NCBI GenBank assembly: GCA_029216955.1
Contig: JANAVB010033216.1
Location: 8,363,492 to 8,427,491, forward strand
Source of the DNA: Iris pallida
Taxonomy: Eukaryota > Streptophyta > Magnoliopsida > Asparagales > Iridaceae
Length of the DNA: 64,000 nucleotides
Direction of reading: 5' to 3'
In this document: positions 1 through 10,453 of the stretch, one piece after another
Layout of the letters: every line of letters starts with the position of its first letter
Position numbering within the stretch: the stretch's first letter is position 1
Notes under the pieces: generated by a model
Database searches by the model: none
Seen by the model: the letters and a program-made list of their open reading frames with translations, nothing else
What the model was told of the DNA's origin: nothing
Program-made: the position numbers and the translations under genes

Positions 1-440
1 GCAATATTTATTCAATTTATATGGCATGATATTATGTGTCTTGTTACATCCCTCTGAGGACCTAGTTATCTCGCCAGGTGTGTGCTTTTGTCGTTCGCAG
101 GTGTTCTAGCCGTGGCCATGATCATCACTATTTTTTCGAGGATGATTGTACTTTGATCGTCTTCGCTTTGCTCGCCAAAATCTTTCTTTTGTCATGAATT
201 TTTTTCATAGTTGGTAGTGGATTTGTCTTCGCCCAACTACATATACCAAAGACAATTCATTATCATTATATGATATCTTTTATTCATTTATTTTGTGTGG
301 ATGAGATTAGTTATGGTTCTACTGCATTTTACAGCTTATGTATTCATACGAGATTTCCATATATTAGAGTGTACTTCGTATGTATACAGCTGGCATGTCT
401 ACGTTCCTAGTCCTACGTATTTTGGGACTGGGGCGTTACA
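1..440 (+). mobile_element. Probable 3' end of a long LTR, cut by the window edge
   Basis: The stretch is AT-rich, has no reading frame of note, and ends at 440 in a block (gggactggggcgttaca) that resembles the terminus of the solo LTR at 42607-45294 (tctggggcgtgaca). Both ends are preceded by a similar segment around an ATATACA/GTATACAGCTGGC motif. That suggests a long-LTR retrotransposon end on the plus strand. No clear primer-binding site follows at 441, so it could be a solo LTR or a rearranged element. The stretch 441-698 shows nothing recognisable. Confidence 0.35.
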
Positions 441-698
441 CCCATCTTGCCCAAATCTTGATTTACCTAGAGATTGGTTAACTTAGATCGTATCGAGACT
501 AAATTTTCTTTTACATATATCATGATTGGATTTCAATGCTATTGACAGTCGTGCTTTAAACTTTCGATTTTGATCATTTTTAAAATACTAACCCTATATA
601 GTTAATTCCAATTGTTTTTTATAATCACCAATTTTTTATATAGGATGATAGATTGCCTTACAGCCCGATGATTTATTATTTTTCTTATCTTTTCTAGA

Positions 699-1594
699 AT
701 GGCACCCATGACCAGAGTCTGTCCCCAGTGCACAACTACAGTTCCGGAGGAGACCGAGATTGTACTTCCCCCTTATATTGCTCAGGAGGTGTTAGCAGTC
801 ACACCGGAGAGTTTTCCTCTATCTCCTATCCTTCAGAAGAGGGCTGCAGTTCAGCCGGAGACTGAGGGCCTCCCTTTGCCTCCTGGAGTGGTACCCCATG
901 CCATTGCTGATGGGGCTCAGAGACTTCAAAAGGCACAGGTAGGCACTCACTCAATTGGCCTCTGTTGGACAGGAATCTGAACTGGATATGCTGGTCTATG
1001 CTGGAAGCCGGGGTACTCTTGAGGCTCTGGGTATATACGTCTCCTCACCCTCTTAGGGCTAGGCTCTCCCCTCGAATGCATGTAATCCCACAACAGTTGG
1101 ATACTGAGACCCTGCTTTGGGAGGTACAGAGACTTCAGACTGTGCTTATGAGAGAGCAGGGTCTCAGTATCCAACTGTTGTGGGATTACATGCATTCGAG
1201 GGGAGAGCCTAGCCCCAAGAGGATGAGGAGACGTATATACCCAGAGCCTCAGGAGTACCCTGGCTTCCAGCCTAGACCAGCATATCCAGTTCAGATTCCT
1301 GTCCAATAGAGGCCAATTGAGTGAGTGCCTACCTGTGCCTTCTGTAAGAAGCCTGGACACGTATGGAAGGACTGTAGGAAGAGACTAGGCTTGTGCCTAT
1401 TTTGTGGGTTAGCTGCACACAAGATACGAGGCTATCCACTACACCTGGCCCTAGTCGAGGCCTATCTCCAGGAGGGAGTTCGAGCTACCAGACCTAGTAG
1501 AGGTGAGTTCTTGACCTATACCTTATCATGTCTTGATGATTACTGTACCCTACCAAATTGTTTGTATATTTTGATACCTTATGAATATTTTTGA
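699..1594 (+). pseudogene. Broken gag-like gene with CCHC zinc knuckle
   Basis: A gag-type nucleocapsid remnant. The first open stretch (699-980) starts MAPMTRVCPQC and is proline/glutamate-rich. It then runs into an inverted duplication (931-1340) that destroys the frame. Coding sense resumes in another frame from about 1117, passes a stop at 1307-1309, and from 1325 encodes CAFCKKPGHVWKDC, a textbook CX2CX4HX4C knuckle. A second knuckle (CLFCGLAAHKIRGY) has tyrosine where the last cysteine should be. No protease, reverse transcriptase or integrase follows before the polypurine tract at about 1771, so the interior carried gag only or lost pol. Which Ty3 lineage it belongs to is unclear. Confidence 0.6.
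931..1340. repeat. 186-bp inverted duplication (hairpin) inside gag
   Basis: Arms 931-1116 and 1155-1340 are reverse complements with about six mismatches in 186 bp, separated by a 38-bp spacer (1117-1154). The right arm is in the coding sense of the zinc-knuckle gag. The left arm is its inverted copy, so it is the secondary insertion. The transcript would fold into a long, almost perfect stem. Confidence 0.93.
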
Positions 1595-1752
1595 TCTAGT
1601 ATGACTATATTGGCTAGATGATGAGACCCCAGACTGATATTATCTGCCATAACCCTGTATGATATCTTTCCAACTTCATGATTTATATAAGTCTTCTTAA
1701 GACCATGATTGTTGGGGACTTGACCTAGAACGGGTACGACCACTTTAATTTT

Positions 1753-1783
1753 GAGGACCAAATTATTTTAAGGAGGGTAGATT
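1753..1783 (+). promoter_or_regulatory. Polypurine tract before an E-family LTR
   Basis: A 'GAGGACCAAATT' block followed by AAGGAGGGTAGATT lies directly before the LTR start TGTAACC. This is the usual Ty3-type 3' end: a coding-end remnant, a polypurine tract, then the LTR. Equivalent sites occur at 16581-16607, 49262-49287 and, reversed, 57180-57205. Confidence 0.6.
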
Positions 1784-1923
1784 TGTAACCACCACTTTTC
1801 TTTAAAAAGGGTATTTTGGTAATTATGTGATTTTTAAAATTTTTGATTAATTTATAATATTTTAATTGGTGTTGTGTTAGTAGTCGGTTTAACCTTAGCT
1901 AATCATGATTAGAGACTAACCAT

Positions 1924-3746
1924 TGTAGCGGCCCGCTTTCGATAGGCGACGGAACTTCATAATATGCTAGCGCCGAGTCAGATCGGCCGGGAACTTATAT
2001 GGCCATCTGACTCGATCGCTAAGCTTGGTAAACGTTAACGCCCTGCGGCATCGATTCAAATCGATTTGGACGGAAGTTACGAGAATGGATCCAACTAATG
2101 GAACGACTTCTGTTGGAATAAGTCCCAGATGCAGCGGGCTGCGTCTCGGCGAGTGAGCTCTCTATAAGAGTCCCTTCGACGGAACCGGACCGCTGTATGG
2201 TTTTCTTGGAGCTTTGCCGCTGGGCTTGATGAAGTGCTTTCGCGTCATTTTCATGGATGCAATTACAACTTCGATGCAAGGGGAAAAGAAAGAATTCTAA
2301 CAAAGCGTTGGTGCCATTGCAGGAGCTCGCGTAACTAAGGATTGACGTTGCGTAGCGCTTGGACGATCGGCACGAAGCAAAGTAATCGGTGGGTGATTCG
2401 ACCCTTCTTTTCTACTCTGTCCCGCAAACTTATTCCTTGCTTCGAATTCATTCAAATCGAACGATGCCAAGTTAATTGCATGCCAATCCACTAAGTCAAG
2501 AACTCGAGAAAAATGTATCAATTTTGAGTAATCTACTCGGAAAAATGCAAGTTTCTCACATAACTGGAAAAGTTTAAGGTTCTAGTAAAAAGATAGACTA
2601 TTTCAGGTGCTACAAAATAATATGAAACGTCGATCGTGGGTTATGATGCCTCGGACAATTTGGTGCCCACGGGACGCTAAATCGGTGTACGGCTTTGGGA
2701 AAAATGAATCGTTGCATGAGTTGCGAGAAATGATAATGCTGTTCGATACTATCCACGCTATACGAAACTGTTTGCATATATGAAACTGTTCGCACATAGG
2801 CATGGTCATGGACAACTTGTGCACAAGTTTGTTTTTCTCGAAACGGTATCCGGGGCATCGGAACCGATTCGTCCTAGGGGGAATAATTTATCGTGCTTCG
2901 GCACGAGGCATGCGGGACCTTCAGTAAGGCTTGCAACCTAGGCTGAATGGGTTGCGTCGCATGCCAACTTCGATTAAGTCCCTAGTGGTGCGTAGCACTA
3001 ATGACCGCATATAAGATAGTTGTATGCTCACCTATTGTCTTATGCAGGTATAAATATTATCTCTGTTTTCATGCAGGGACGAGCACGGTCGTGGTAAGAA
3101 ATATGATAAACTGTGATGTTACGTTGTATGCTTTAATACTCAAAGACGGCTATCGAATATGAACGGAATTCATTTAGTTCTAATAGAAAGACAACTCTAA
3201 AGCATGCCTATCCTAACAATCAGAGTCGATTTAGACGAGTTGGTTCGTCTCGTCCACTTAGCAAGTGTGCTAATCCCCTCCCCCAATTTCCTCAGGTGCG
3301 GCGGGCGCTCCAACCTAAAACGAAGCTGAAGTACGGAGAGGTATTTTGAAGCACTTCCTATACTGAAGTATTTTGAAGCCAATTCAAGTCGACGGCTTAT
3401 GTATAAAAGGGCGAATGTATGGGACGGCAAGCGTAGTTCAGGCAACTTGTCGAATGTATTTTCTTTCTGTTTTCAATCAATGTAGCCGCAGCGGCATCCA
3501 ATGTAATTACGTCTTGCACTTCGTTGCAAGCTATGAATGAAAAGCATTTCTATCTTCCTATACTGCGTCTTAAATTCTGATATGATTTGTGAAGTTTCAA
3601 CTTGGCGTATTTATATCAAATGCAACGTAACGTTCTGCCTTGTACGAGTGCAATTCCAGACTCGTACGGCATCACGCCTTAGCGAGGACGATCGAATCGG
3701 CAAAAATTAACAACGGGGACGAACGTTGCCGACTCGGGGCGTGACA
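1924..3746 (+). repeat. 5' LTR of the Tekay-type element (1823 bp)
   Basis: Begins TGTAGCGG and ends GGGGCGTGACA. It differs from the 3' LTR (8606-10427) by only a few percent by eye, mostly single substitutions, so the insertion is fairly old but well preserved. The promoter and transcript start should lie in its last 350 bp. Confidence 0.92.
3402..3409 (+). promoter_or_regulatory. TATA box of the Tekay-type LTR
   Basis: TATAAAAG, with a CCAAT pentamer about 20 bp upstream (3379-3383). The matching site in the 3' LTR is TATAAAGG at 10083-10090, so both copies keep a usable-looking core promoter. Confidence 0.55.
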
Positions 3747-3749
3747 AAT

Positions 3750-3761
3750 TGGTATCAGAGC
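3750..3761 (+). promoter_or_regulatory. Primer-binding site, initiator tRNA-Met
   Basis: TGGTATCAGAGC begins three bases after the 5' LTR. It is the standard complement of the 3' end of plant initiator methionine tRNA and is the usual primer of Tekay-type elements. Confidence 0.9.
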
Positions 3762-3926
3762 TCAGTTATGTTTCTTCGGATTTTTGAAATATATTTCATT
3801 GTTGGAATGTCCGTTGCGATGGCTTGATTGAATGCTTGTCGGCATGCTGCGTGAAATACAAGTTCCATACAGGTAAGCCCGTAGATATTTTTGAAAAATA
3901 CTAACGGGTTTACACTGTTTGTAGGA

Positions 3927-6900
3927 ATGACTAAGCGAGATAAGAAAATCGCCGGCCCAACAACCCAAACTGTAGATAGTACGTCGAGCACAAAAAGCAC
4001 TGAGCCCAGCGAGACGACTATGCAGAAGATGCTACAGTTGATGGAACTGCAGCAGCAGTAGCTTCAGACACAATTCAAAGCCCAATTTGAGGCGCAACAA
4101 AAACAGATGAATGCCCTGACTCAGATAGTGAGCAGAATGGCGGGCAATACCAAGACGACGGACGAAGAGCCCGAGGAAAAGCAAGGTGATCAAGAAGAAG
4201 ACGAGGAGGAAGATGGCTCCCCGCAAATGATGAACTCTCCTTCCATGTTCAAAGTGAAGGAGTTTTGCAAAATGAACCCGCCAAAGTTCAACGGCCGAGC
4301 AGAGCCCGACGTGATAGTAGGATGGCTCGCTGAGATGGAGGACTTGTTCGATCTCCTCTGCATCGAAGGGTCCCAGAGGGTGGCCTGTACGACACTGCAG
4401 TTACAACTAAGAGCACATGACTGGTGGGCGGCGAAGAAACAAGAGATCTGTGAAATCGATTCCAACAAAAAGATTTCTTGGAAATGTTCAAGATAGCCTT
4501 CCTTGAGCAGTACGTTCCTCGCGCCATCCGTCGACAGAAGGCGAATGAGTTCATGATGTTGAGACAGGGGAATATGAGTGTCGAAGATTATGATGCAAGC
4601 TTCTCGAAACTTGCAAAATTTGCCGGCACCTTTCTGCCAAACAAAGAAGAATGGTACGAGCATTTTTAGCAAGGCCTCAACGAAGAACTGCGTAGGGTCG
4701 TCATGAACCAACGATGCCAAACTTATCGTGAATCCTACGAAGCCGTACTTGATAGTAAGCGAATCTTTGGCTGTATGTCACAAAGGGCCGTGCCTGTCGT
4801 TCGCAACAACTTCAACAAGTGTCCTAATGACGCTGGAGGATCGGGAGTACAAAAGCGCCCAAACACGTCTGAGAATCGTGGTCACTTTGCCACAGTAAAT
4901 TGCAACAGATGCGGCAAGCGTGGGCACCGAGCACCCGATTGTAGACTGAGAACATGCTTCAAGTGTGGCGAGCTAGGCCACTTCAGTCAATATTGTCAGG
5001 CGGGGAAGCCGAATCAACACAACCCACCAAGGAACTCTCCGAATCTATATAAAGCGCCTACACTACAAGGCGCAAATGTGGTGCCTGTGACCCCGCAGAA
5101 TCAACGCCACGGAGCTCAAGGCCGAGTTTATGCGTTAACTCAGGACGAGACGTACGCGTTCGATACGGTTGTAACAGGTATATTACTCTACAAAGATATA
5201 CCTGCTCGAGTCCTATTCGATTCGGGTGCGACGCATAGCTTTATATCTGCTGATTATGTGAAAGAAAATAAAATAACCATGCAATCACTAGATATAAATA
5301 CTAGCGTTAGCACTCCGTCGGGAGTCGATATACCTGCAAACTTTATTTGTAGGGATGGCCACATTTGCGTCGGGGGAAGATATCTATCCTTGGATGCCGT
5401 CGTGCTAGACATCAAAGATTACGACATAATCCTGGGCATGGATTGGTTGGGCGCTTGTCGTGCAACGATCAAGTGCGCGGAGAAGAGAGTGGTGTTTCGT
5501 CTACCTGGCGAGACAGAGTTCTCATATCCGTGCGGTACGGCCTCGAAGACGGCGATGATGGTGTCGGCAATCTCGGCAAGGCGTATGCTGCGTTCCGGCT
5601 GTACGGGATACTTGGCGTCAGTTCGAGACACGCGGACGGATAATACAAACACAATGCAGACTGATGTTGTGGCAGATTTTCCTGACGTTTTTCCTGACGA
5701 GATGCCCGGGATGCCGCCGGATCGAGAAATTGAATTCAGCATCGACACCTTTCCGGATACACGGCCGATATCAAAGGCGCCTTACCGAATGGCTCCAGCA
5801 GAACTGAAGGAGCTGAAGGTGCAATTACAAGAGTTGCTAGACCGCAAATTTATTTGCCCTAGCGTCTCTCCGTGGGGAGCTCCCGTACTGTTCGTGAAGA
5901 AGAAGGATGGGTCGTTGCGGCTATACATCGACTATCGGGAACTCAATAAGGCGACCGTGTGAAACAAGTATCCTTTGCCGATAATCGACGACTTGTTTGA
6001 CCAACTGCAAGGCGCGACAATATTTTCAAAAATTGATCTTCGTTCAGGCTATCATCAATTGAAGATCAAGTCCGACGACATATCGAAGTCTGCCTTCCGC
6101 ACTCGCTATGGTCATTACGAATTCCTCGTCATACCGTTCGGTTTGACGAATGCCCCAGCCGCGTTCATGGATCTGATGAACCGAGTCTTCCGACCTCAAA
6201 TAGATAAATTTGTAGTCGTATTCATCGACGATATCCTTGTCTACTCAAAGAATCGTAAAGAACATGCGGAACATTTGAAGACGGTATTGCAGATTCTGCG
6301 TGAAAATAAATTGTACGCCAAGCAGAGTAAGTGCGAGTTCTGGATAAGTAGCATGACATTCCTCGGGCACGTAATCTCTGCCGAAGGTGTCGCGGTGGAC
6401 CCAAAGAAGATTGATGCGATGGTGGATTGGAAACGACCTGCCTCGGCTAGCAACATTCGGAGTTTCCTGGGCTTAACGGGCTACTATCGTAGATTCGTAT
6501 GAAGCTTCTCAAAACTAGCATCGCCTCTGACTCGCCTCACCCAGAAGGGAGTAGTATTTGAATGGAGCGACGACTGTGAATCCAGCTTCCAAGAGTTGAA
6601 GCAACGGCTCATCTCAGCTCCAATCCTTGCACTTCCAGACGGTCCAGAAGGCTTTCAGATATTCAGCGACGTATCGGGAACTGGCCTCGGGTGCGTACTC
6701 ATGCAGAGAGACAAAGTCATCTCCTACGCTTCACGGCAGTTGAAGCAGCACGAGAAAAACTACCCGACGCACGACCTAGAATTGGCGGCGATCATCTTTG
6801 CATTGAAGTTATGGCGGCACTACCTCTATGGCGTGGCATACAGAATCTACACAGATCACAAAAGCCTGAAGTACTTATTTACACAACGGGAGCTCAACCT

Positions 6901-8545
6901 ACGACAGCGACGTTGGCTCGAACTCATAAAAGATTACGAGCTAACGATCGAGTATACACCGGGCAAGGGAAACGTGGTGGTCGACGCACTCAGCAGAATG
7001 TTTATGGGAACATTGGCCATAAACAAGGAGATAAAGCGAGACCTTGAAGCGATGGGTATCGAACTCGGAATTGAGTATCGACACCTGCACCTAGCTCAAC
7101 TAAAGTTAGGATCGAGCCTGCTTAGCAAGATAAAAACCGCACAGGAGGACGACTCATTCCTGAAGAAAATGCGCGAGCTGATTTCAACGGGAAGGGCGAC
7201 TGACTTTGCGGAAGACGGAGACGGGATGATGCGACTAAAGGGACGGCTCTGCATTTCTGAAACTGCCGAACTCAGAAAAGAAATTCTGACGGAGGCGCAC
7301 TATGCGAAGTACTCGTTATATCTTGGAAGCACCAAGATGTACAAGGACTTGCGCACAAACTTTTGGTGGCACGGCATGAAAAAAGACGTGGCTACGTTCG
7401 TATCGCAATGCATGGCGTATCAGCAGGTGAAGGCGGAACACCAACGGCCAGGCGGCGAGCTGCAGAACATCCCCATTCCCGAGTGGAAGAGGGACAATAT
7501 CTCGATGGATTTCATTGTAGGATTTCCGAAGACGCCACGGGAAAATGATGCGATTTGGGTCATTGTTGATAGATTGACCAAGTCGGCTCACTTCATCGCA
7601 ATTAAAGTAGGATGGAGAGTCGATCGGTTAGCACAAATCTACGTCGATGAGATTGTTCGACTACACGGGGTACCAGCCTCTATAATTTCGGACAGAGACG
7701 GGCAATTTCTATCGCATTTTTGGACGAGCCTCCAAGCGGCGATGGGGACCAAACTGAACTTTAGTTCGGCGTACCATCCCCAAACAGACGGTCAGACAGT
7801 GAGGGTAAATCAGATCTTAGAAGATATGTTGCGTCTGTGTGCGATCGACCTAAAGACTAGTTGGGATACGCATTTGTCGCTTGCGAAGTTTACGTATAAC
7901 AATAGTTATCAGTCGAGCATTCAGATGGCTCCATACGAGGTGCTCTATGGGAGGAAGTGTCGTTCGCCGATATGCTGGGATGAAGTCGGAGAGCGACAAG
8001 TGCTTGGACCTGAACTGGTGGAGCAGGCCGTCGAAAAGGTCCGCTTGATTCGAGATAGACTCTGCATCGCGCAAAGTCGACAAAAGAGCTACGCAGATCT
8101 TCGTTGACATCCGCTAGAGTTCTTGGCCGGGGACCATGTATTTCTGAAAGTAACGCCCATGCGCGGTGTGATGCGGTTCGGCGTTAAAGGCAAGTTAAGC
8201 CCGAGATTTGTAGGCCCCTTCGAGATTATTGAGCGAGTTACGACGGTTGCTTATCGGATCGTACTTCCTCCTGCCTTAGCTGATGTACACGATATTTTCC
8301 ATGTTTCACAACTTTGAAAATATGTGTACGATCCAAGTCATGTGGTTAGCTTCGATCAGTTGGAGCTACGTACTGACTTGTCTTACTCGGAGGAGCCTAT
8401 TCAAATTTTGGACCGCAAGGAGAAGGTGCTGCGAAATCGGTCGATGTCCTTAGTCCGCGTGCTTTGACGGAACCATTCAGTCGAGGAGTCGACATGGGAG
8501 ATGGAGGCGGAGATGAAAGAGAAGTATCCCGCGTTGTTTGTCTAA
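3927..8545 (+). pseudogene. Tekay-type gag-pol polyprotein, multiply inactivated
   Basis: One polyprotein gene from ATG at 3927 to TAA at 8543. Gag runs to about 5000, with zinc knuckles [14 protein letters not shown] and [14 protein letters not shown] at 4901-4996. Protease follows (DSG at 5219-5227), then reverse transcriptase (FIDD, 6221-6232), RNase H (first acidic residue at 6668-6670), integrase from about 7260, and a chromodomain-like tail at 8318-8545. Damage: stops at 4059, 4667, 5960, 6500, 8105, 8315 and one near 8465, plus one frameshift near 4465, after which the frame is constant to the end. In integrase, the second zinc histidine is Tyr (7319-7321) and one zinc cysteine is Tyr (7418-7420). 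The catalytic acidic residue 35 residues after Asp 7691-7693 is Val (7799-7801). The gene cannot yield a full polyprotein or a working integrase. Confidence 0.93.
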
Positions 8546-8605
8546 ATTAAGGTCAGACCCTTGTTCTAAAGTTTCGGAACGAAACTTTTTCTTAGTAGTA
8601 TATTA

Positions 8606-10427
8606 TGTAGCGCCCCACTTTCGATAGGCGACGGAACATCATAATATGCTAGCGCCGAGTCAGATCGGCTGGGAACATAGATGGCCATCTGACTCGATCG
8701 CTAAGCTTGGTAAACGTTAACGCCTTGCGGCATCGATTCAAATCGATTTGGACGGAAGTTACGAGAATCGATCCAACTAATGGAACGACTTCTGTTGGAA
8801 TAAGTCCTAGATGCAGCGGGCTGCGTCTCGGCGAGTGAGCTCTCTATAAGAGTCCCTTCGACGGGACCGGACCGCTGTATGGTTTTCTTGGAACTTTGCC
8901 GCTGGGCTAGATGAAGTACTTTCGCGTCGTTTTCATGGATGCAATTACAATTTCGATACAAGGGGAAAAGAAGGAATTCTAACAAAACGTTGGTACCATT
9001 GCAGGAGCTCACGTAACTAAGGATTGACGTTGCATAGCACTTGGACGATCGGCACGAAGCAAAGTAATCGGTGGGTGATTCGACCCTTCTTTTCTACTCT
9101 GTCCCGCAAACTTATTCCTTGCTTCGAATTCATTTAAATCGAACGATGCCAAGTTAATTGCATGCCAATCCACTAAGTCAAGAACTCAGGAAAAATGTAT
9201 CAATTTTGAGTAATCTACTCGAAAAAATGCAAGTTTCTCACATAACTGGAAATGTTTAAGGTTCTAGTAAAAAGATAGACTATTTCAGGTGCTACAAAAT
9301 AATATGAAATGTCGATCATGGGTTATGATGCCTCGGACAATTTGGTGCCCACGGGACGCTAAATCGGTGTACGGCTTTGGGGAAAATGAATCGTTGCATG
9401 AGTTACGAGAAATGATAATGTTGTTCGATACTATCCGCGCTATATGAAACTGTTTGCATATATAAAACTGTTCGCACATAGGCATGGTCATGGACAACTT
9501 GTGCACAAGTTCGTTTTCCTCGAAACGGTATCCGAGGTATCAGAACCGATTCGTCCTAGGGGAATAATTTATCGTGCTTCGGCGCGAGGCATGAGGGACC
9601 TTCAGTAAGGCTTGCAACCTAGGCTGAATGGGTTGCGTCGCATGCCAACTTCGATTAAGTCCCTAGTGGTGCGTAGCACCAATGACCGCATATAAGATAG
9701 TTGCATGCTCACCTATTGTCGTATGCAGGTATAAATATTATCTCTGTTTTCATGTAGGGACGAGCACGGCCGTGGTAAGAAATATGATAAACTGCGATGT
9801 TATGTTGTATGCTTTAATACTCAAAGACGGCTATCGAATATGAACTGAATTCATTTAGTTCTAATAGAAAGACAACTCTAAAGCATGCCTATCCTAACAA
9901 TCAGAGTCGGTTTAGATGAGTTGGTTCGTCTCGTCCACTTAGCAAGTGTGCTAATCCCCTCCCCTAATTTCCCCAGGTGCGACGGGCGCTCCAACCTAAA
10001 ACGAAGCTAAAGTGCGGAGAGGCATTTTGAAGCTCTTCCTATACTGAAGTATTTTGAAGCCAATTCAAGTCGACGGCTTATGTATAAAGGGGCGAATGTA
10101 TGGGACGGCAAGCGTAGTTCAGGCAACTTGTCGAATGTATTTTCTTTCTGTTTTCAATCAATGTAGCCGCAACGGCATCCAATGTAATTACGTCTTGCAC
10201 TTCGTTGCAAGCTATGAATGAAAAGCATTTCTATCTTCCTATACTGCATCTTAAATTCTGATGTGATTTGTGAAGTTTCAACTTGGCGTATTTATATCAA
10301 ATGCAACGTAACGTTCTGCCTTGTACGAGTGTAATTCCAGACTCGTACGGCATCCCGCCTTAGCGAGGACGATCGAATCGGCCAAAATTAACAACGGGGA
10401 CGAACGTTGCCGACTCGGGGCGTGACA
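8606..10427 (+). repeat. 3' LTR of the Tekay-type element (1822 bp)
   Basis: Begins TGTAGCGC and ends GGGGCGTGACA, colinear with the 5' LTR along its full length. Differences cluster in the first 130 bp (about seven) and are sparse afterwards. The TATA box is at 10083-10090. The target duplication ACCAT follows at 10428. Confidence 0.92.
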
Positions 10428-10453
10428 ACCATGACATTAGAAACCTAATTATT

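Larger units (their letters stand above)
1924..10427 (+). mobile_element. Full-length Ty3/Gypsy Tekay (Del)-type retrotransposon, defective
   Basis: An 8504-bp element bounded by TG...CA, with the 5-bp target duplication ACCAT at 1919-1923 and 10428-10432. The order is 5' LTR, primer site for initiator tRNA-Met, gag with two zinc knuckles, protease, reverse transcriptase, RNase H, integrase, chromodomain-like tail, 3' LTR. That domain order is Ty3. The C-terminal block (a segment ending in NHSVEESTWE) is typical of the Tekay/Del chromovirus clade. It cannot make its own proteins because of stops, a frameshift and lost integrase residues. No purine tract is left just before the 3' LTR; the expected site reads ttcttagtagtatatta. 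Confidence 0.93.
1784..10453 (+). mobile_element. E-family LTR fragment E1, split by the Tekay element
   Basis: Positions 1784-1923 align with the first 150 bp of the solo LTR at 49824-53212, including the shared block around gattagagactaaccat. The alignment resumes at 10428-10453 (accatgacattagaaacc) after the 8.5-kb Tekay insertion. The LTR is then cut at 10453 by the next E-family LTR. Only about 160 bp of E1 is left, so this entry is a truncated 3' LTR of the gag-bearing element to its left. Confidence 0.65.

Noticed and set aside
947..1360. 137-codon minus-strand open frame over the inverted duplication
   Set aside because: It is the translation of the inverted copy of gag; both strands read alike because of the hairpin. 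It is not a separate gene.
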